Below, piece by piece: positions 48,206-57,380 of a DNA stretch of 64,000 nucleotides; the first letter of the stretch is position 1; every line of letters starts with the position of its first letter. The stretch spans positions 124,001 to 188,000 of the forward strand of contig CALKUK010000014.1 in assembly GCA_937996655.1 (NCBI GenBank), written 5' to 3'. The translations under genes and the position numbers were made by a program. This stretch comes from an uncultured Sphingomonadaceae bacterium. Lineage in GTDB: Bacteria > Pseudomonadota > Alphaproteobacteria > Sphingomonadales > Sphingomonadaceae. A model generated the notes under the pieces. It had not been told where the DNA came from and ran no database searches. It saw only the letters and a program-made list of their open reading frames with translations.

Positions 48206-49906
48206 CTATTTGGTCTGCATTGGGGATGAATCCGCCGATGCCTTTGCCTTTTCCTCCGCGACCAGTTCCTTGCGGCTCAGCTTGCCGACCAGGGTCTTCG
48301 GCAGGCTGTCGCGCACCTCAACAGCGACGACGCGTTCATGCTTGCCGAGTTGGGGGTTGAGCCAGGCGAGGATCGCCGCGCCTGTGATCGATGCGCCGGG
48401 CTGGAGCGTCACAAACGCTTTGGGCTTTTCCCCCGAATACCGGTCCGGAATGCCGATCACGACCGCCTCTCTGACCGCGGGATGTTTGTACAGCTGCGCT
48501 TCGACGACGCTCGGAAATACCTTGAACCCGCCGACGGCGATCATGTCCTTCAGGCGGTCAACGATGCGGACATAGCCGTCTGCGTCGATCTGCGCGACGT
48601 CGCCGGTGCGCAACCAGCCATCCTGAAACACCTCGGCGTCGGCCTCGGGCCGGTTCCAATAGCCTTTCATCGTCTGCGGCCCTGCAAAGGCGAGCTCGCC
48701 CGGCTCCCCCTCTGGCGCGGGCTTGGTCGGGTCCTCCCGGTCGAGCAAGCGGATGCGGGTGCCGGGCAAAGGCTGGCCGATGGTGCCGCGCTTGCCCTCT
48801 CCCTCATAGGGGTTGGTCGAAATGACGCCCGCGCTCTCGGTCAGGCCATAGCCTTCGATGAGCTTTGCGCCGGTGACTTTTTCGAACCGCTGTTCCACTT
48901 CGGCCGGCAGAGGCGCGCCGCCGGAGATGCAGACGCGCAGGCTGGAAAAGTCGGTGCGGGCCGTCTCAGGATGGTCGAGCAGCGCCTGATACATGGTCGG
49001 CACACCGGGCAGCGCCGTGGCCTTTACGCGGGCGATGGTCTGGAGGGTTGCCTTGGCATCAAAGCGCGGCAGCATGGCGATCAATCCGCCCGCCACGACC
49101 GTCCGGTTGAGGACACAGGTGTTTGCAAAGACATGGAAAAAGGGAAGGACGCCGACGATACGATCTCCCTCGGCCTGTCCCGGGTCAATGGCGTGAACCT
49201 GCCGGGCATTGGCTGTCAAATTCTGATGCGTCAGCATCGCGCCTTTGGGCGTGCCAGTGGTGCCGCCGGTATATTGGATGAGCGCGACATCCTCCGGTTT
49301 GGGCGGAGAGGCCGTGCAGACCCCGTCATTGGCGAGCAGGTGTGAGAAGCGCGTGACACGGGCGTCGACCGGGCGTGGCGCGATCTCCCGCCCTTTGAAC
49401 AGGCGATAGGCGATGGATTTGAGCGGCGGCAACACACCGGCAATTGACCCGACGACCAGCCTTTCGATGGCGCCTGTCTCCAGCACCTTTAACGCTGTGG
49501 GCAACAGGGCCGCAGCTGAGAGGGTGACGATCAGCCGCGTACCGGAATCGCGCGCCTGCGCCGCAAGTTCATCTACGGTGTAGAGCGGCGAGAAATTGAC
49601 GACGATGGCCCCCGCCCGCAGCGCGCCATAATAGGCCGCGACATAATGGGGGACATTGGGCAGGAACAGCCCGATCCGATCGCCCGGTTTGATGCCCAGT
49701 GCCTCAAACCCGGCAGCGGCATGGCGCACCGCCTTATGAACCTCGGCATAACTGTAGCGGCGGCCCAGAAAGTCGAGGAAAGGCGCATCGCCAAGGTGGG
49801 CGGCGGCCTCCAGAAACATGTCGGGCAAGGTGCACGGCGCAAAGGCCTGATCCCACCGTGTCGGGTGGCAGTATCGCGTCTGCCAGACGTCTTCGCCTCT
49901 GTTCAT
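48206..49906 (-). CDS. fadD: Long-chain fatty acid-CoA ligase
   Basis: ANL-superfamily enzyme activating fatty acids to acyl-CoA through acyl-AMP. The 566 residues contain the P-loop YTGGTTGTPKGAMLTH, GYGLTESAG, and DGWLRTGDVAQIDADGY with VDRLKDMI. The CYP153-like monooxygenase upstream could supply substrates by terminal hydroxylation. A hairpin separates the two genes. Confidence 0.92.
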   Translation of the reverse strand: MNRGEDVWQTRYCHPTRWDQAFAPCTLPDMFLEAAAHLGDAPFLDFLGRRYSYAEVHKAVRHAAAGFEALGIKPGDRIGLFLPNVPHYVAAYYGALRAGAIVVNFSPLYTVDELAAQARDSGTRLIVTLSAAALLPTALKVLETGAIERLVVGSIAGVLPPLKSIAYRLFKGREIAPRPVDARVTRFSHLLANDGVCTASPPKPEDVALIQYTGGTTGTPKGAMLTHQNLTANARQVHAIDPGQAEGDRIVGVLPFFHVFANTCVLNRTVVAGGLIAMLPRFDAKATLQTIARVKATALPGVPTMYQALLDHPETARTDFSSLRVCISGGAPLPAEVEQRFEKVTGAKLIEGYGLTESAGVISTNPYEGEGKRGTIGQPLPGTRIRLLDREDPTKPAPEGEPGELAFAGPQTMKGYWNRPEADAEVFQDGWLRTGDVAQIDADGYVRIVDRLKDMIAVGGFKVFPSVVEAQLYKHPAVREAVVIGIPDRYSGEKPKAFVTLQPGASITGAAILAWLNPQLGKHERVVAVEVRDSLPKTLVGKLSRKELVAEEKAKASADSSPMQTK

Positions 49907-49919
49907 AGGCCCAACGTAA

Positions 49920-49951
49920 GAAGGCCCGTCTGATCATTCAAACGGGCCTTC
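49920..49951 (-). terminator. Hairpin between the P450 and fadD genes
   Basis: GAAGGCCCGT and ACGGGCCTTC form a perfect 10-bp stem around a 12-nt loop, 38 bp past the P450 stop. On the minus strand it is followed by TTACGTT, only a weak T-tract. It would separate P450 transcription from fadD. Confidence 0.6.
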
Positions 49952-49988
49952 AAAAAGAAATGCGTCAAAAAGAGCTGCAGATGCAGGA

Positions 49989-51245
49989 TCAATATTTGGT
50001 CAGTTCGACCTGCATGGATTTATAGCCATGCACGAAGCTGGCCGGCACGCGGACGGGCTCTTCCAATACGTTCACGCGCAGGCGGCGTTTCTGCATTTCG
50101 GAAATCAGCGTGGTCAGCTGCAATTCCGCGACGCGGGCGCCCACGCAGCGGTGGATGCCATAGCCGAAGGACAAATGCCGCCGCGCATTTTCACGATCAA
50201 CGATGATTTTGTCGCCATTGGGGAAGACGCTTTCATCGCGGTTGGCCGAGCAATACCAGAGCGCAAGCTTATCGCGCTTCTTGATCTGGTGTCCGAACAA
50301 TTCGGTGTCTTCCGTTGCGGTGCGGCGCATGTGTGCGAGCGGGGTCTGCCAGCGGATCAGCTCATGCATCGCGTTGACGGCGAGTTCATGGTCATGGTTC
50401 TGCTCAAGCTTGGCGCGTTCTTCGGGGAACTTGTCGAGCCCATAGGCAAACGCCGTCATCGAATTGCGGGTCGTGTCATTGCCGCCGACGATCAGGAGGA
50501 TGAGGTTCCCCATGAATTCCTGATGGCTCATATGCTTCATCGCGTCCGACTGGAGCATGATCGAGATGAGGTCATGCTTGCCTGGGTTCTGCGCCTTCTT
50601 GTCCCACAGATCCTTGAAGGATGCGCCCATTTCAAAGGCGGTGGCCAGCCGGTGCTGGCGCTGTTCCAGCGTCCCGAAGCTTTCGATATCGCCCAGAACG
50701 TCGGACCAATGGGTCAGCTTGTGGCGTTCTTCAAAGGGGAAGTCGAACAGGATGGCGAGCATCTGTGTCGTCAGCTCAATCGAGAGCTTTTCCACCCAGT
50801 CAAATGGCGTGTTGAGCGGCAGGCTGTCGAGCACAGCGGCGGTGCGGGCGACAGTGTCGGCGCGCATGCGCTCTACTTCGGCAGGGCCAAAGGCAGGTGC
50901 GACGGTGCGGCGCTGGGCCGTATGCTGCGGCGGGTCCATGGCGATGAACATCGGCATCGGCACATCGCCTTCCTGCAGATGATCAATGCCGTCGCCTGCG
51001 ACGGTGATGCCACCATATTCCCAGCTGGAGGAAAAGACCTTCGGCAGCGCTTCAATGTGCATGATCGGCTTGTAGGTCGTGACCGACCAATAGGGGCCGA
51101 ACTTGGACTCAGGGCAATAATAGATGGGCGATGTTTCCCGCATCTGCCGCATCGGCTCCTGCCAGACATCATTGGCGAACACCTCTGCGCGCGAGACGTC
51201 CCACGGGTTCGCTTCTACTGCTTCGTCCTTCAGCACGGTCGCCAT
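49989..51245 (-). CDS. Cytochrome P450, CYP153-like
   Basis: A 418-residue soluble P450. Heme ligand Cys367 lies in FGYGIHRCVG, the I-helix is VGGNDTTRNSM and the ExxR is in HELIRWQ. FGPYWSVTTYKPIM, GGITV and MFIAMDPPQH closely resemble CYP153 enzymes, which terminally hydroxylate alkanes and fatty acids. CYP153 normally needs a ferredoxin and reductase, and neither is nearby. AGGAG precedes ATG 51245, and a palindromic site lies upstream. Confidence 0.9.
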   Translation of the reverse strand: MATVLKDEAVEANPWDVSRAEVFANDVWQEPMRQMRETSPIYYCPESKFGPYWSVTTYKPIMHIEALPKVFSSSWEYGGITVAGDGIDHLQEGDVPMPMFIAMDPPQHTAQRRTVAPAFGPAEVERMRADTVARTAAVLDSLPLNTPFDWVEKLSIELTTQMLAILFDFPFEERHKLTHWSDVLGDIESFGTLEQRQHRLATAFEMGASFKDLWDKKAQNPGKHDLISIMLQSDAMKHMSHQEFMGNLILLIVGGNDTTRNSMTAFAYGLDKFPEERAKLEQNHDHELAVNAMHELIRWQTPLAHMRRTATEDTELFGHQIKKRDKLALWYCSANRDESVFPNGDKIIVDRENARRHLSFGYGIHRCVGARVAELQLTTLISEMQKRRLRVNVLEEPVRVPASFVHGYKSMQVELTKY

Positions 51246-51287
51246 GCCAGCCCACTCCTGATTATTTTTAATCCAGTTTCAGTCTGC

Positions 51288-51308
51288 CACTGTTTACATC
51301 AGTGTCAA
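51288..51308 (-). promoter_or_regulatory. Palindromic operator-like site upstream of P450
   Basis: TTTACA-TCAG-TGTCAA (51293-51308) is a dyad with one mismatch, overlapping a second dyad CACTG-N7-CAGTG (51288-51304). On the minus strand the same bases contain a TTGACA -35-like hexamer, 58 bp before the P450 ATG. The layout suggests a repressor (TetR-type size) blocking the promoter; no regulator gene is adjacent. Confidence 0.45.
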
Positions 51309-51374
51309 TGAGATTCGCGGCAAGCCTGCGGCAGATGGCATGGACTTGCGATGAAGTGAGCAGAGGGGTGGGAG

Positions 51375-52589
51375 TCAGCGTTTGCGGCGCAGGGCGGACA
51401 GCAGCCCCGGGCCTGACTTCAGAACCCCGCGCCGGAACAGCCCGGCGGTGATCCAAATGGTGAGGGCGACCCAAAGGCCCTGCCAGCCAAGCGCTAAAAT
51501 ATGGGGCCAAATCTCCGGCTCATTCGCGGCGCGCGCAGCCATCGCAAAGGGGGAGCTGAAGGGAAAGATTTCCGCAAAGCGGGCGAGGCGGCCTTCCGGT
51601 GCGCCAGCAGCTGCAGACGACAGCCCGAACATCGCCACCTGAAAAATGGTGATGGGCAGCGACATCATCTGGATTTCACGCATGGTGGAGGCCTGTGCGC
51701 CAACACCGAGGAAGATCGCGCCGAGCAACATGAACGCCATGGTGAAATAGAGCGCACACAGCAAAAGGAAGGCGGGCAGGCCGACCGCCGCTGCGATAGG
51801 GGGCAGCGTGAGGAAGCTGGCAGAGAGCGCAATGCCGGTGCCTGCCAGCCCTGCCCAGAAGCCGACAAAGAGTAAGGCCACACCAAACATCCCGATCAGC
51901 TTGCCAAGGAAGACCGCCTCCAGCGGCGCTGCGGCGGCGAGGATTTCGATGACCTTGTTTGATTTCTCCTCCGCCAACATGCCAACCGATTGTCCGGCCA
52001 GCAGCAGCGTCAGAAAGAAGATGCCGAACACTGCGGCAAATCCGGTGGCGTGTTCACTGCTCGCACTTGCCGTTTGCACCTTCTGGTCCGCCGTCTGCGC
52101 AATGCTCAGCATCGCGCCGGGGGCGACGCCGCCTTTCCGGTCGCGCAGGACCTGTTCCGCCAGGGTCGCCAGATAGGCGGAGCGTCGCCCGCCTTCCTTC
52201 AGGATGATGGGGCGTTCAAGCGGACCATAAAGCACCGCCACATAATTGGGGTCTGGCAGGGCCAGCAACGCCTGTGCAACCGCTGCACTTTGGCCGCCAT
52301 GCTGCGGGATGATGTCGAGCTTGGGCGGCTGGAGGTCATCTGGAAGCACATTGCGCAGGCGTCTGTCTGCGGCGACCAGCAAAGGTCCGTCGGCCTGTGC
52401 CGCGATGATGCCGATGCGCGTCTTGTCCTGTGATGTATCTGCAATCTGCGCCGCGCCGGTAACGCCCAACAGGCTCATCAAAATCATGAACAATGGCGCG
52501 AGCAGGAACAGCAAAAAGGTAGGCGTGGCCACCACTGCGGTAAAATCCCGCCGCGCAACGACCATGGCCTGACGGACAAAGGCGCTCAT
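51375..52589 (-). CDS. ABC-2 type transporter permease (NatB-like)
   Basis: A 404-residue permease with an N-terminal helix, a large extracytoplasmic domain (about 50-190), then five or six C-terminal helices, including MLAEEKSNKVIEILAAAAPLEAVFLGKL, typical of NatB/YhaP-type ABC-2 permeases. It overlaps the ATPase gene by 4 bp. NatAB exports sodium in Bacillus, but the substrate here is unknown. Confidence 0.88.
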   Translation of the reverse strand: MSAFVRQAMVVARRDFTAVVATPTFLLFLLAPLFMILMSLLGVTGAAQIADTSQDKTRIGIIAAQADGPLLVAADRRLRNVLPDDLQPPKLDIIPQHGGQSAAVAQALLALPDPNYVAVLYGPLERPIILKEGGRRSAYLATLAEQVLRDRKGGVAPGAMLSIAQTADQKVQTASASSEHATGFAAVFGIFFLTLLLAGQSVGMLAEEKSNKVIEILAAAAPLEAVFLGKLIGMFGVALLFVGFWAGLAGTGIALSASFLTLPPIAAAVGLPAFLLLCALYFTMAFMLLGAIFLGVGAQASTMREIQMMSLPITIFQVAMFGLSSAAAGAPEGRLARFAEIFPFSSPFAMAARAANEPEIWPHILALGWQGLWVALTIWITAGLFRRGVLKSGPGLLSALRRKR

Positions 52590-53512
52590 GCCGAGGCCGC
52601 CACATCCGCCTGCTTAGCGTCGGAGACGATCCGGACGAACGCCTCGTGCAGGCCGGGGCGCTGCATGGTGAGACCTGCAATGCCGTGGCCTGCGGAAATG
52701 AGCGCCATCAACAGCGTCTCTGCCCCGCCATCAGGCACGGTAAAGCGCCAGGCACGGCCATCAAACGATGCCCCACTCGGCAGCATGGTGCCGGCCTCTG
52801 CTGCCCGGTCACAGGGTACATAATGGGCCTGCATCGGCAACAGGCCGCGCGCGTCATCCACCGTGCCTTCAAAACGGCGCTGCCCCCCTGCGATCACGGC
52901 GATGCGTTCACACAGGCGCTCGGCATGGCTCATTACATGGGTGGAAAAAAGGATCGTCGCGCCCCGGTCGCGCTCTGACCGCACAAGCGATTCAAGATGT
53001 TCCTGATTGACGGGGTCGAGCCCGGAAAAGGGCTCATCCAACACGATGAGTTCGGGTCGGTGGACAATGCTGCCGAGCAGCTGGACGATCTGCGCCATGC
53101 CTTTCGACATCTGCCGGATCTTGCGGTCCACCGCATGGCCTAGGCCGGAGGCTTCCATCATTTCGCCTGCACGCTTGCGGCCGGTCGCCCAATCCAGACC
53201 ACGCAGCGCACCCATGAAGGCAATGGCTTCACGCGCCTGCATGGCGGGGTAAAGGCCGCGTTCTTCGGGCAGATACCCGACGCGGTGGCTCACTTCGCGC
53301 GGGTTGGCATGGCCAAGAAGGGCGCGTTGCCCGGCATCGGGATCAATAATGCCCAGCACCATGCGCAGCGTCGTCGTTTTGCCCGCGCCATTGGGGCCAA
53401 GGACGCCATAGATCATCCCGCGCGGGACAGAGAGGCTGACCCCATGCACGGCGGTTGTCCCGCCGAATGTCTTGATCAAGCCTTCCGCCCAAACGGGCCT
53501 ATCGTCCGTCAA
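52586..53512 (-). CDS. ABC transporter ATP-binding protein (NatA-like)
   Basis: A 308-residue ATPase with Walker A GPNGAGKTTT, Q-loop region YLPEERGL, signature RQMSKGMAQ and Walker B LIVLDEPFSGLDP. The YLPEERGLYP and SKGMAQ forms are usual in NatA/YhaQ ATPases. It pairs with the following ABC-2 permease. It is divergent from queG with 45 bp between starts. Confidence 0.92.
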   Translation of the reverse strand: MTDDRPVWAEGLIKTFGGTTAVHGVSLSVPRGMIYGVLGPNGAGKTTTLRMVLGIIDPDAGQRALLGHANPREVSHRVGYLPEERGLYPAMQAREAIAFMGALRGLDWATGRKRAGEMMEASGLGHAVDRKIRQMSKGMAQIVQLLGSIVHRPELIVLDEPFSGLDPVNQEHLESLVRSERDRGATILFSTHVMSHAERLCERIAVIAGGQRRFEGTVDDARGLLPMQAHYVPCDRAAEAGTMLPSGASFDGRAWRFTVPDGGAETLLMALISAGHGIAGLTMQRPGLHEAFVRIVSDAKQADVAASA

Positions 53513-53557
53513 CGTCGCATTCCCTCGTCGTGCGTTGCGTGGTAGCGACCACGGACC

Positions 53558-54616
53558 ATGCCTAGCAAGCCTTCCCCTACAAAAGCGCTAACAGCGGCCG
53601 ATGTGAAGGCCGAGGCCGCACGGCTGGGCTTTGTGGCCTGCGGCATCACCCATGCCGACCATGATTTCGGCCCGCGCCTGCGCGACTGGTTGGCGGTGGG
53701 CGCGCACGGGCAGATGGGCTGGATGGAGGATCGGGCGGACCAACGGGCGGGCCCCAAGGCGCTCTGGCCCGAGGCCCGCTCTGTCATCATGCTGGGGATG
53801 AGTTACGCGCCGGCGGTCGACCCCATGGCCCTTGCGGACGTGCGGGATCGCGGGCGCATCTCTGTTTATGCGCAGGGGCAGGATTATCACGATGTCGTGA
53901 AAAAGGCGCTGAAGGCGCTGGCGCGCTGGATGGTGGATCAGGCCCCCAATCACCTGAAAGTCTTCGTCGATACCGCCCCCGTCATGGAAAAGCCGCTGGC
54001 GGGTCAAGCAGGGCTGGGTTGGCAGGGCAAACACACCAATCTCGTTAGCCGGGAGCATGGCAGCTGGCTGTTTCTGGGGTCGATCTATACCACGCTCGAT
54101 CTGGAGGCAGACGCGCTGTCGGCCGACACCTGCGGAAGTTGTTCCGCCTGCCAGACGGCTTGCCCGACCAATGCCTTCCCGGCCCCCTATCGGCTCGATG
54201 CACGGCGTTGCATCTCCTATCTGACGATTGAGCATAAGGGGCCGATCCCGCCTGAATTCAGGCGCGCAATCGGCAACCGCATTTACGGCTGTGATGATTG
54301 TCTGGCGGTTTGCCCTTGGAACAAATTTGCCGAAGCCGCGTCGGCCAACCGGGCCTTTGCCGCCCGCGCGGAGCTGGCCATGCCGCGTCTTGCCGATCTT
54401 CTCGCGCTCGATGATGCGGCGTTTCGGCGGGTGTTTTCGGGATCCCCCATCAAACGGATTGGGCGGGACCGGATGGTGCGCAATGCCGCCATTGCCGCCG
54501 GCAACAGTCAGGATCAGGCCTTGGCCGCTCCGCTCCGGCGATTGACCGATGACGGAGATGAGACGGTGCGTGATGCCGCGTCCTGGGCTTTGGCGGAGCT
54601 TAGCGCTTCAGCCTGA
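53558..54616 (+). CDS. queG: Epoxyqueuosine reductase
   Basis: Cobalamin- and Fe-S-dependent enzyme for the last step of queuosine tRNA modification. The 352 residues carry two [4Fe-4S] motifs, CGSCSACQTACP and CDDCLAVCPWN, the DTAPVMEKPLAGQAGLGW active-site region, and a C-terminal HEAT-like stretch. It appears monocistronic and converges on a small exported gene, overlapping its 3' end by 17 bp. Confidence 0.95.
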   Translation: MPSKPSPTKALTAADVKAEAARLGFVACGITHADHDFGPRLRDWLAVGAHGQMGWMEDRADQRAGPKALWPEARSVIMLGMSYAPAVDPMALADVRDRGRISVYAQGQDYHDVVKKALKALARWMVDQAPNHLKVFVDTAPVMEKPLAGQAGLGWQGKHTNLVSREHGSWLFLGSIYTTLDLEADALSADTCGSCSACQTACPTNAFPAPYRLDARRCISYLTIEHKGPIPPEFRRAIGNRIYGCDDCLAVCPWNKFAEAASANRAFAARAELAMPRLADLLALDDAAFRRVFSGSPIKRIGRDRMVRNAAIAAGNSQDQALAAPLRRLTDDGDETVRDAASWALAELSASA

Positions 54617-55064
54617 GGGCAGAGATGCAGCTGTTGCGCTCAGCATCGCGGCCATCGGCGACGCGGGCGGCAACAAAGGTCACCACCGGGTCCTTCCCCT
54701 CTGTCTGGGCATAGAGGTAGGTGTCCAAGATGCAGTCATTGCTCGCAAATTGAAGCTTGCGCGCGGAAGCTTCGCGGACATCCTGCACCGGTGGGCCAAA
54801 CATCTGCACCAGCGTGCGCGCGTCCTTGCCCATGACGCGCTCAAGCTCGTTCACAAAACGCGGGGCTTCGACAGCCGGGGTCCGCGTCTGTGTTTTCGCC
54901 TGCGTCTTGGTCTGCGGCTTTTTCTGGGACTTTGTGGGGGCCTGGGCCTGCTTTTCGAGGGCACGCAATTCCCACAGCGGGGTTGCCGCTGCCAGAGGCT
55001 GGCTCAGGACCAGCGCGATCCCAAGGCCGGTCAGCATGGTCGGGACAGAACAGAAGCGTCGCAT
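54600..55064 (-). CDS. Small exported protein with Lys/Thr/Gln-rich repeat tract
   Basis: About 154 residues. An N-terminal signal (MLTGLGIALVLSQPLAAA) is followed by a low-complexity tract of KTQ-like units (about 42-65), then a compact domain with LERVMGKDARTLVQMFGPP, KLQFASNDCILDTYLY and a C-terminal NSCISALRLKR. The two cysteines may form a disulfide. The domain resembles small periplasmic proteins seen in related genomes but has no name I recognise. Start 55064 is tentative. Confidence 0.65.
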   Translation of the reverse strand: MRRFCSVPTMLTGLGIALVLSQPLAAATPLWELRALEKQAQAPTKSQKKPQTKTQAKTQTRTPAVEAPRFVNELERVMGKDARTLVQMFGPPVQDVREASARKLQFASNDCILDTYLYAQTEGKDPVVTFVAARVADGRDAERNSCISALRLKR

Positions 55065-55095
55065 GGCGCGCAATTGGGCCACTTGGCGTTTTGCG

Positions 55096-56298
55096 TCAAC
55101 TCTCAGGCGGTTGGGCCGGGTTGAGCCGCCATCGGCGCCGGTCCGGCCCGATGTTGAAGCGCCGGGCGATCGTATAGTCGATGGTGGAAAACAGGAACCA
55201 GGCCAGAAACCAGCGCAGGCGGCGGAACGGCCCGGACACGCGCTTGAGCCAGGCGGGGGTGATCTCCTGCGCTGCGGCCATTTCGGCCCGGCAGAAATCG
55301 CGCAGCTGCGCGGCGAAGGCTGCATCCTCCACCCGCAACATGATCTCCAGATTGATGAAGATGCTCCGCGTGTCGTAATTGGCCGACCCGATATAGACGA
55401 TATCGTCAGCCACGATCAGCTTCATATGCAGCTTGGCCGCGCCATATTCATAGATTTTGGCGCCCCGCCGCAACAACAGGCCATAGCAATGGCGGGCCGC
55501 CCCTATGGTGGTTATGTTGTCGGACAGAGCAGCGGTCATCACATGCGCGTCGCCGCGCCGGGCCACCCGGCCCAGGCGGCGCAGAAAAGTGAATTCCGGT
55601 GCGAAATAGGCCTGAATCATATCCACCGTTGTCGTGGCATCAAGGTCAGCGCGCAGCGCGCGGGCATAGGGGCTCAACCGCTCAAACGGGCCGCCAAGTT
55701 TCCATTGCAGGGCGCCGACATGGTCACTGCCTGCCGCGATGAGGCCCTGCAGACGGCGGATGCCCTGCTTGCGGCTCAGCATCCAGCCCTGCAGCGCATC
55801 GACATAGGCGGTCAGGGCCTTGGCCTTGGGCCCTTCGACAAGCAGGGAAAGGTCATGCCAGGGCGGGCTGTCGGTTGTCTCGAAATAGTCCTCGGCAATA
55901 TTGGCGCCGCCCACCAGCACGCGCGCGTCATCGGCGATCAGGATCTTCTGGTGGTTGCGCAGCAAATAGCGCCGCCCCATGCGGGGGAGGAAGCGGTCAA
56001 TCCGCGCGCCCGCGCTTCGCAGCGGGTCCAGAAAGGACTCGGGGAGAGTCGAGCTACCGAATCCATCGATGAGAAGCGTCACAGCAACGCCTCGGTTGCA
56101 CGCATCGATCAGCGATTCGCGCACGGCGCGGCCCACCGGGTCATCCCCGAAGATATAATAGCAGAGCCGCAGACTGTCTTTCGCGCCCTCAATCAGCGCC
56201 ATAAGCCTGGAAAGCCGCGCTTGTGGGTCCACAATCACGGACAGCCGGTGACCATCGACGGTCATGGTGTCAAAGGCGGGGGGCAAAGGCTGGCTCAC
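55096..56298 (-). CDS. Phospholipase D-like / cardiolipin synthase family protein
   Basis: About 400 residues with two HKD half-sites: one around RNHQKILIADD followed by LVGGANIAEDY, the other KLHMKLIVADD followed by YIGSANYDTRS. The first reads HxK within NHQK, as usual. The pattern fits bacterial cardiolipin synthases without N-terminal helices; a C-terminal hydrophobic stretch (FRRLRWFLAWFLF) may touch the membrane. GTG 56298 is preferred (AAGG nearby); ATG 56265 is possible, and an upstream TTG overlaps the rpoZ promoter. Confidence 0.85.
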   Translation of the reverse strand: MSQPLPPAFDTMTVDGHRLSVIVDPQARLSRLMALIEGAKDSLRLCYYIFGDDPVGRAVRESLIDACNRGVAVTLLIDGFGSSTLPESFLDPLRSAGARIDRFLPRMGRRYLLRNHQKILIADDARVLVGGANIAEDYFETTDSPPWHDLSLLVEGPKAKALTAYVDALQGWMLSRKQGIRRLQGLIAAGSDHVGALQWKLGGPFERLSPYARALRADLDATTTVDMIQAYFAPEFTFLRRLGRVARRGDAHVMTAALSDNITTIGAARHCYGLLLRRGAKIYEYGAAKLHMKLIVADDIVYIGSANYDTRSIFINLEIMLRVEDAAFAAQLRDFCRAEMAAAQEITPAWLKRVSGPFRRLRWFLAWFLFSTIDYTIARRFNIGPDRRRWRLNPAQPPES

Positions 56299-56319
56299 CG
56301 CGCCTTTAAGGCCAAAATC

Positions 56320-56348
56320 TTGACATGGATGCAAGCGACTGTTAGCTG
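56320..56348 (+). promoter_or_regulatory. Sigma-70-like promoter of rpoZ
   Basis: TTGACA (56320-56325), 17-bp spacer, TAGCTG (56343-56348). The -35 is perfect and the -10 weak. Predicted start near 56355 leaves about 30 nt before the rpoZ ATG. Confidence 0.5.
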
Positions 56349-56385
56349 CACCGCTTTCCCGACATACCGATTATGGAGGCGCTCG

Positions 56386-56730
56386 ATGGCGCGCGTTACT
56401 GTTGAAGATTGCGTGGACAAGGTGTCCAACCGGTTCGATCTGGTTCTGGTCGCCGCGCAGCGTGCCCGCCAGATTTCGGGCGGTGCCGAGCTGACCGTGG
56501 ATCGCGACCGCGATAAGAACCCGGTCGTGGCGCTGCGTGAGATCGCCGATGAAACGGTTCTGCCTGTGGAATTGCAGGAAGCCATCGTTTCGGGCCTCCA
56601 GCGCGTCCGCATCGACGATGAAGTCGAATCAGACGAAATGACCTCGCTGTCGAGCGCAGCTGAGGCGCTTCGCCTCACCGCTGCTGCCCCGCCGCGCAAC
56701 CAGAATCTCGGCGGCGATTACGACGGCTAA
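56386..56730 (+). CDS. rpoZ: RNA polymerase omega subunit
   Basis: Small subunit that promotes RNA polymerase assembly and contributes to ppGpp binding in proteobacteria. The 114 residues begin MARVTVEDCVDKVSNRFDLVLVAAQRARQ, the standard omega sequence. GGAGG precedes ATG 56386. The much longer open frame upstream is antisense to the PLD-family gene and is not coding. rel/spoT, its usual neighbour, is not visible downstream; a strong terminator follows. Confidence 0.96.
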   Translation: MARVTVEDCVDKVSNRFDLVLVAAQRARQISGGAELTVDRDRDKNPVVALREIADETVLPVELQEAIVSGLQRVRIDDEVESDEMTSLSSAAEALRLTAAAPPRNQNLGGDYDG

Positions 56731-56753
56731 TCCCGTCCGTCGCTTTTCGAAAC

Positions 56754-56790
56754 AAAAAGGCCCGGTCGCTTGATGCGCCGGGCCTTTTTT
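56754..56790. terminator. Bidirectional terminator after rpoZ
   Basis: GGCCCGG and CCGGGCC form a stem flanked by AAAAA on the left and TTTTTT on the right, so it works on both strands. It serves rpoZ (stop 56730) and the convergent HxlR gene (stop 56814). Confidence 0.92.
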
Positions 56791-56813
56791 GTTGGGCTTT
56801 GAAAAGGATCCGG

Positions 56814-57299
56814 TCAGGCGACAGCGTGGAGCCGTGGCGTTTCGAGCGGCTGGATTTCGTGCGTGTGTTTCCAGCACATGTCGCCCAGCTGGAGTTCGCG
56901 CCCGTCATGCGACAGGATGCAGACCTTGCGGATCGGCTGTTCATCGCGCGTGTCGACCAGCACGGGTGTGGAGGGGGCACCGGTTTCCCAAACTTCGCCC
57001 CATTGGCGCAAGGCGAGCATGGCTGGGAGGAGCGCTGCGCCTTTTTCCGTCAGGCGATATTCAATCTTGCGGCGATCATCGGGCATGGGTTCCCGCGCCA
57101 GAATGCCGTGATCGACCAATCGGCCGAGACGGTTGGCGAGGATGTTGCGCGCAATGCCGAGCGTGGACTGAAATTCTTCAAAATGATGCAGGCCGTTAAA
57201 GGCCGCCCGCAAAATGAGAAATGACCAGCGCTCGCCCATCGACTCAAGCGCCGCTGGCAGCCCGCATTCCACATTCAGGTCTTCCTTCAGAACGCCCAT
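56814..57299 (-). CDS. HxlR family transcriptional regulator
   Basis: A 161-residue winged-helix regulator. CGLPAALESMGERWSFLILRAAFNGLHHFEEFQ and ARNILANRLGRLVDHGIL are typical of HxlR proteins, which often sense redox or aldehydes through the N-terminal cysteine (Cys12). A C-terminal extension of about 50 residues has Cys126 and Cys141. Divergent from a small secreted-protein gene, which it may control. Confidence 0.9.
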   Translation of the reverse strand: MGVLKEDLNVECGLPAALESMGERWSFLILRAAFNGLHHFEEFQSTLGIARNILANRLGRLVDHGILAREPMPDDRRKIEYRLTEKGAALLPAMLALRQWGEVWETGAPSTPVLVDTRDEQPIRKVCILSHDGRELQLGDMCWKHTHEIQPLETPRLHAVA

Positions 57300-57380
57300 T
57301 TGATTTTTTGACCTCTCATCCCATCTCTGCCGCGCAGGCTATCTCAAATTTGCCGCAACGCAAAATAATTTAAGTTTTGA

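Noticed and set aside
52586..53512. Degenerate ABC signature (SKGMAQ instead of LSGGQ)
   Set aside because: This form is normal in NatA-type ATPases; Walker A and B are intact.
54757..56385. Long open frame leading into rpoZ
   Set aside because: It is antisense to the exported protein and PLD-family genes. Only the last 114 codons from ATG 56386 are omega, with a clear ribosome site and promoter there.
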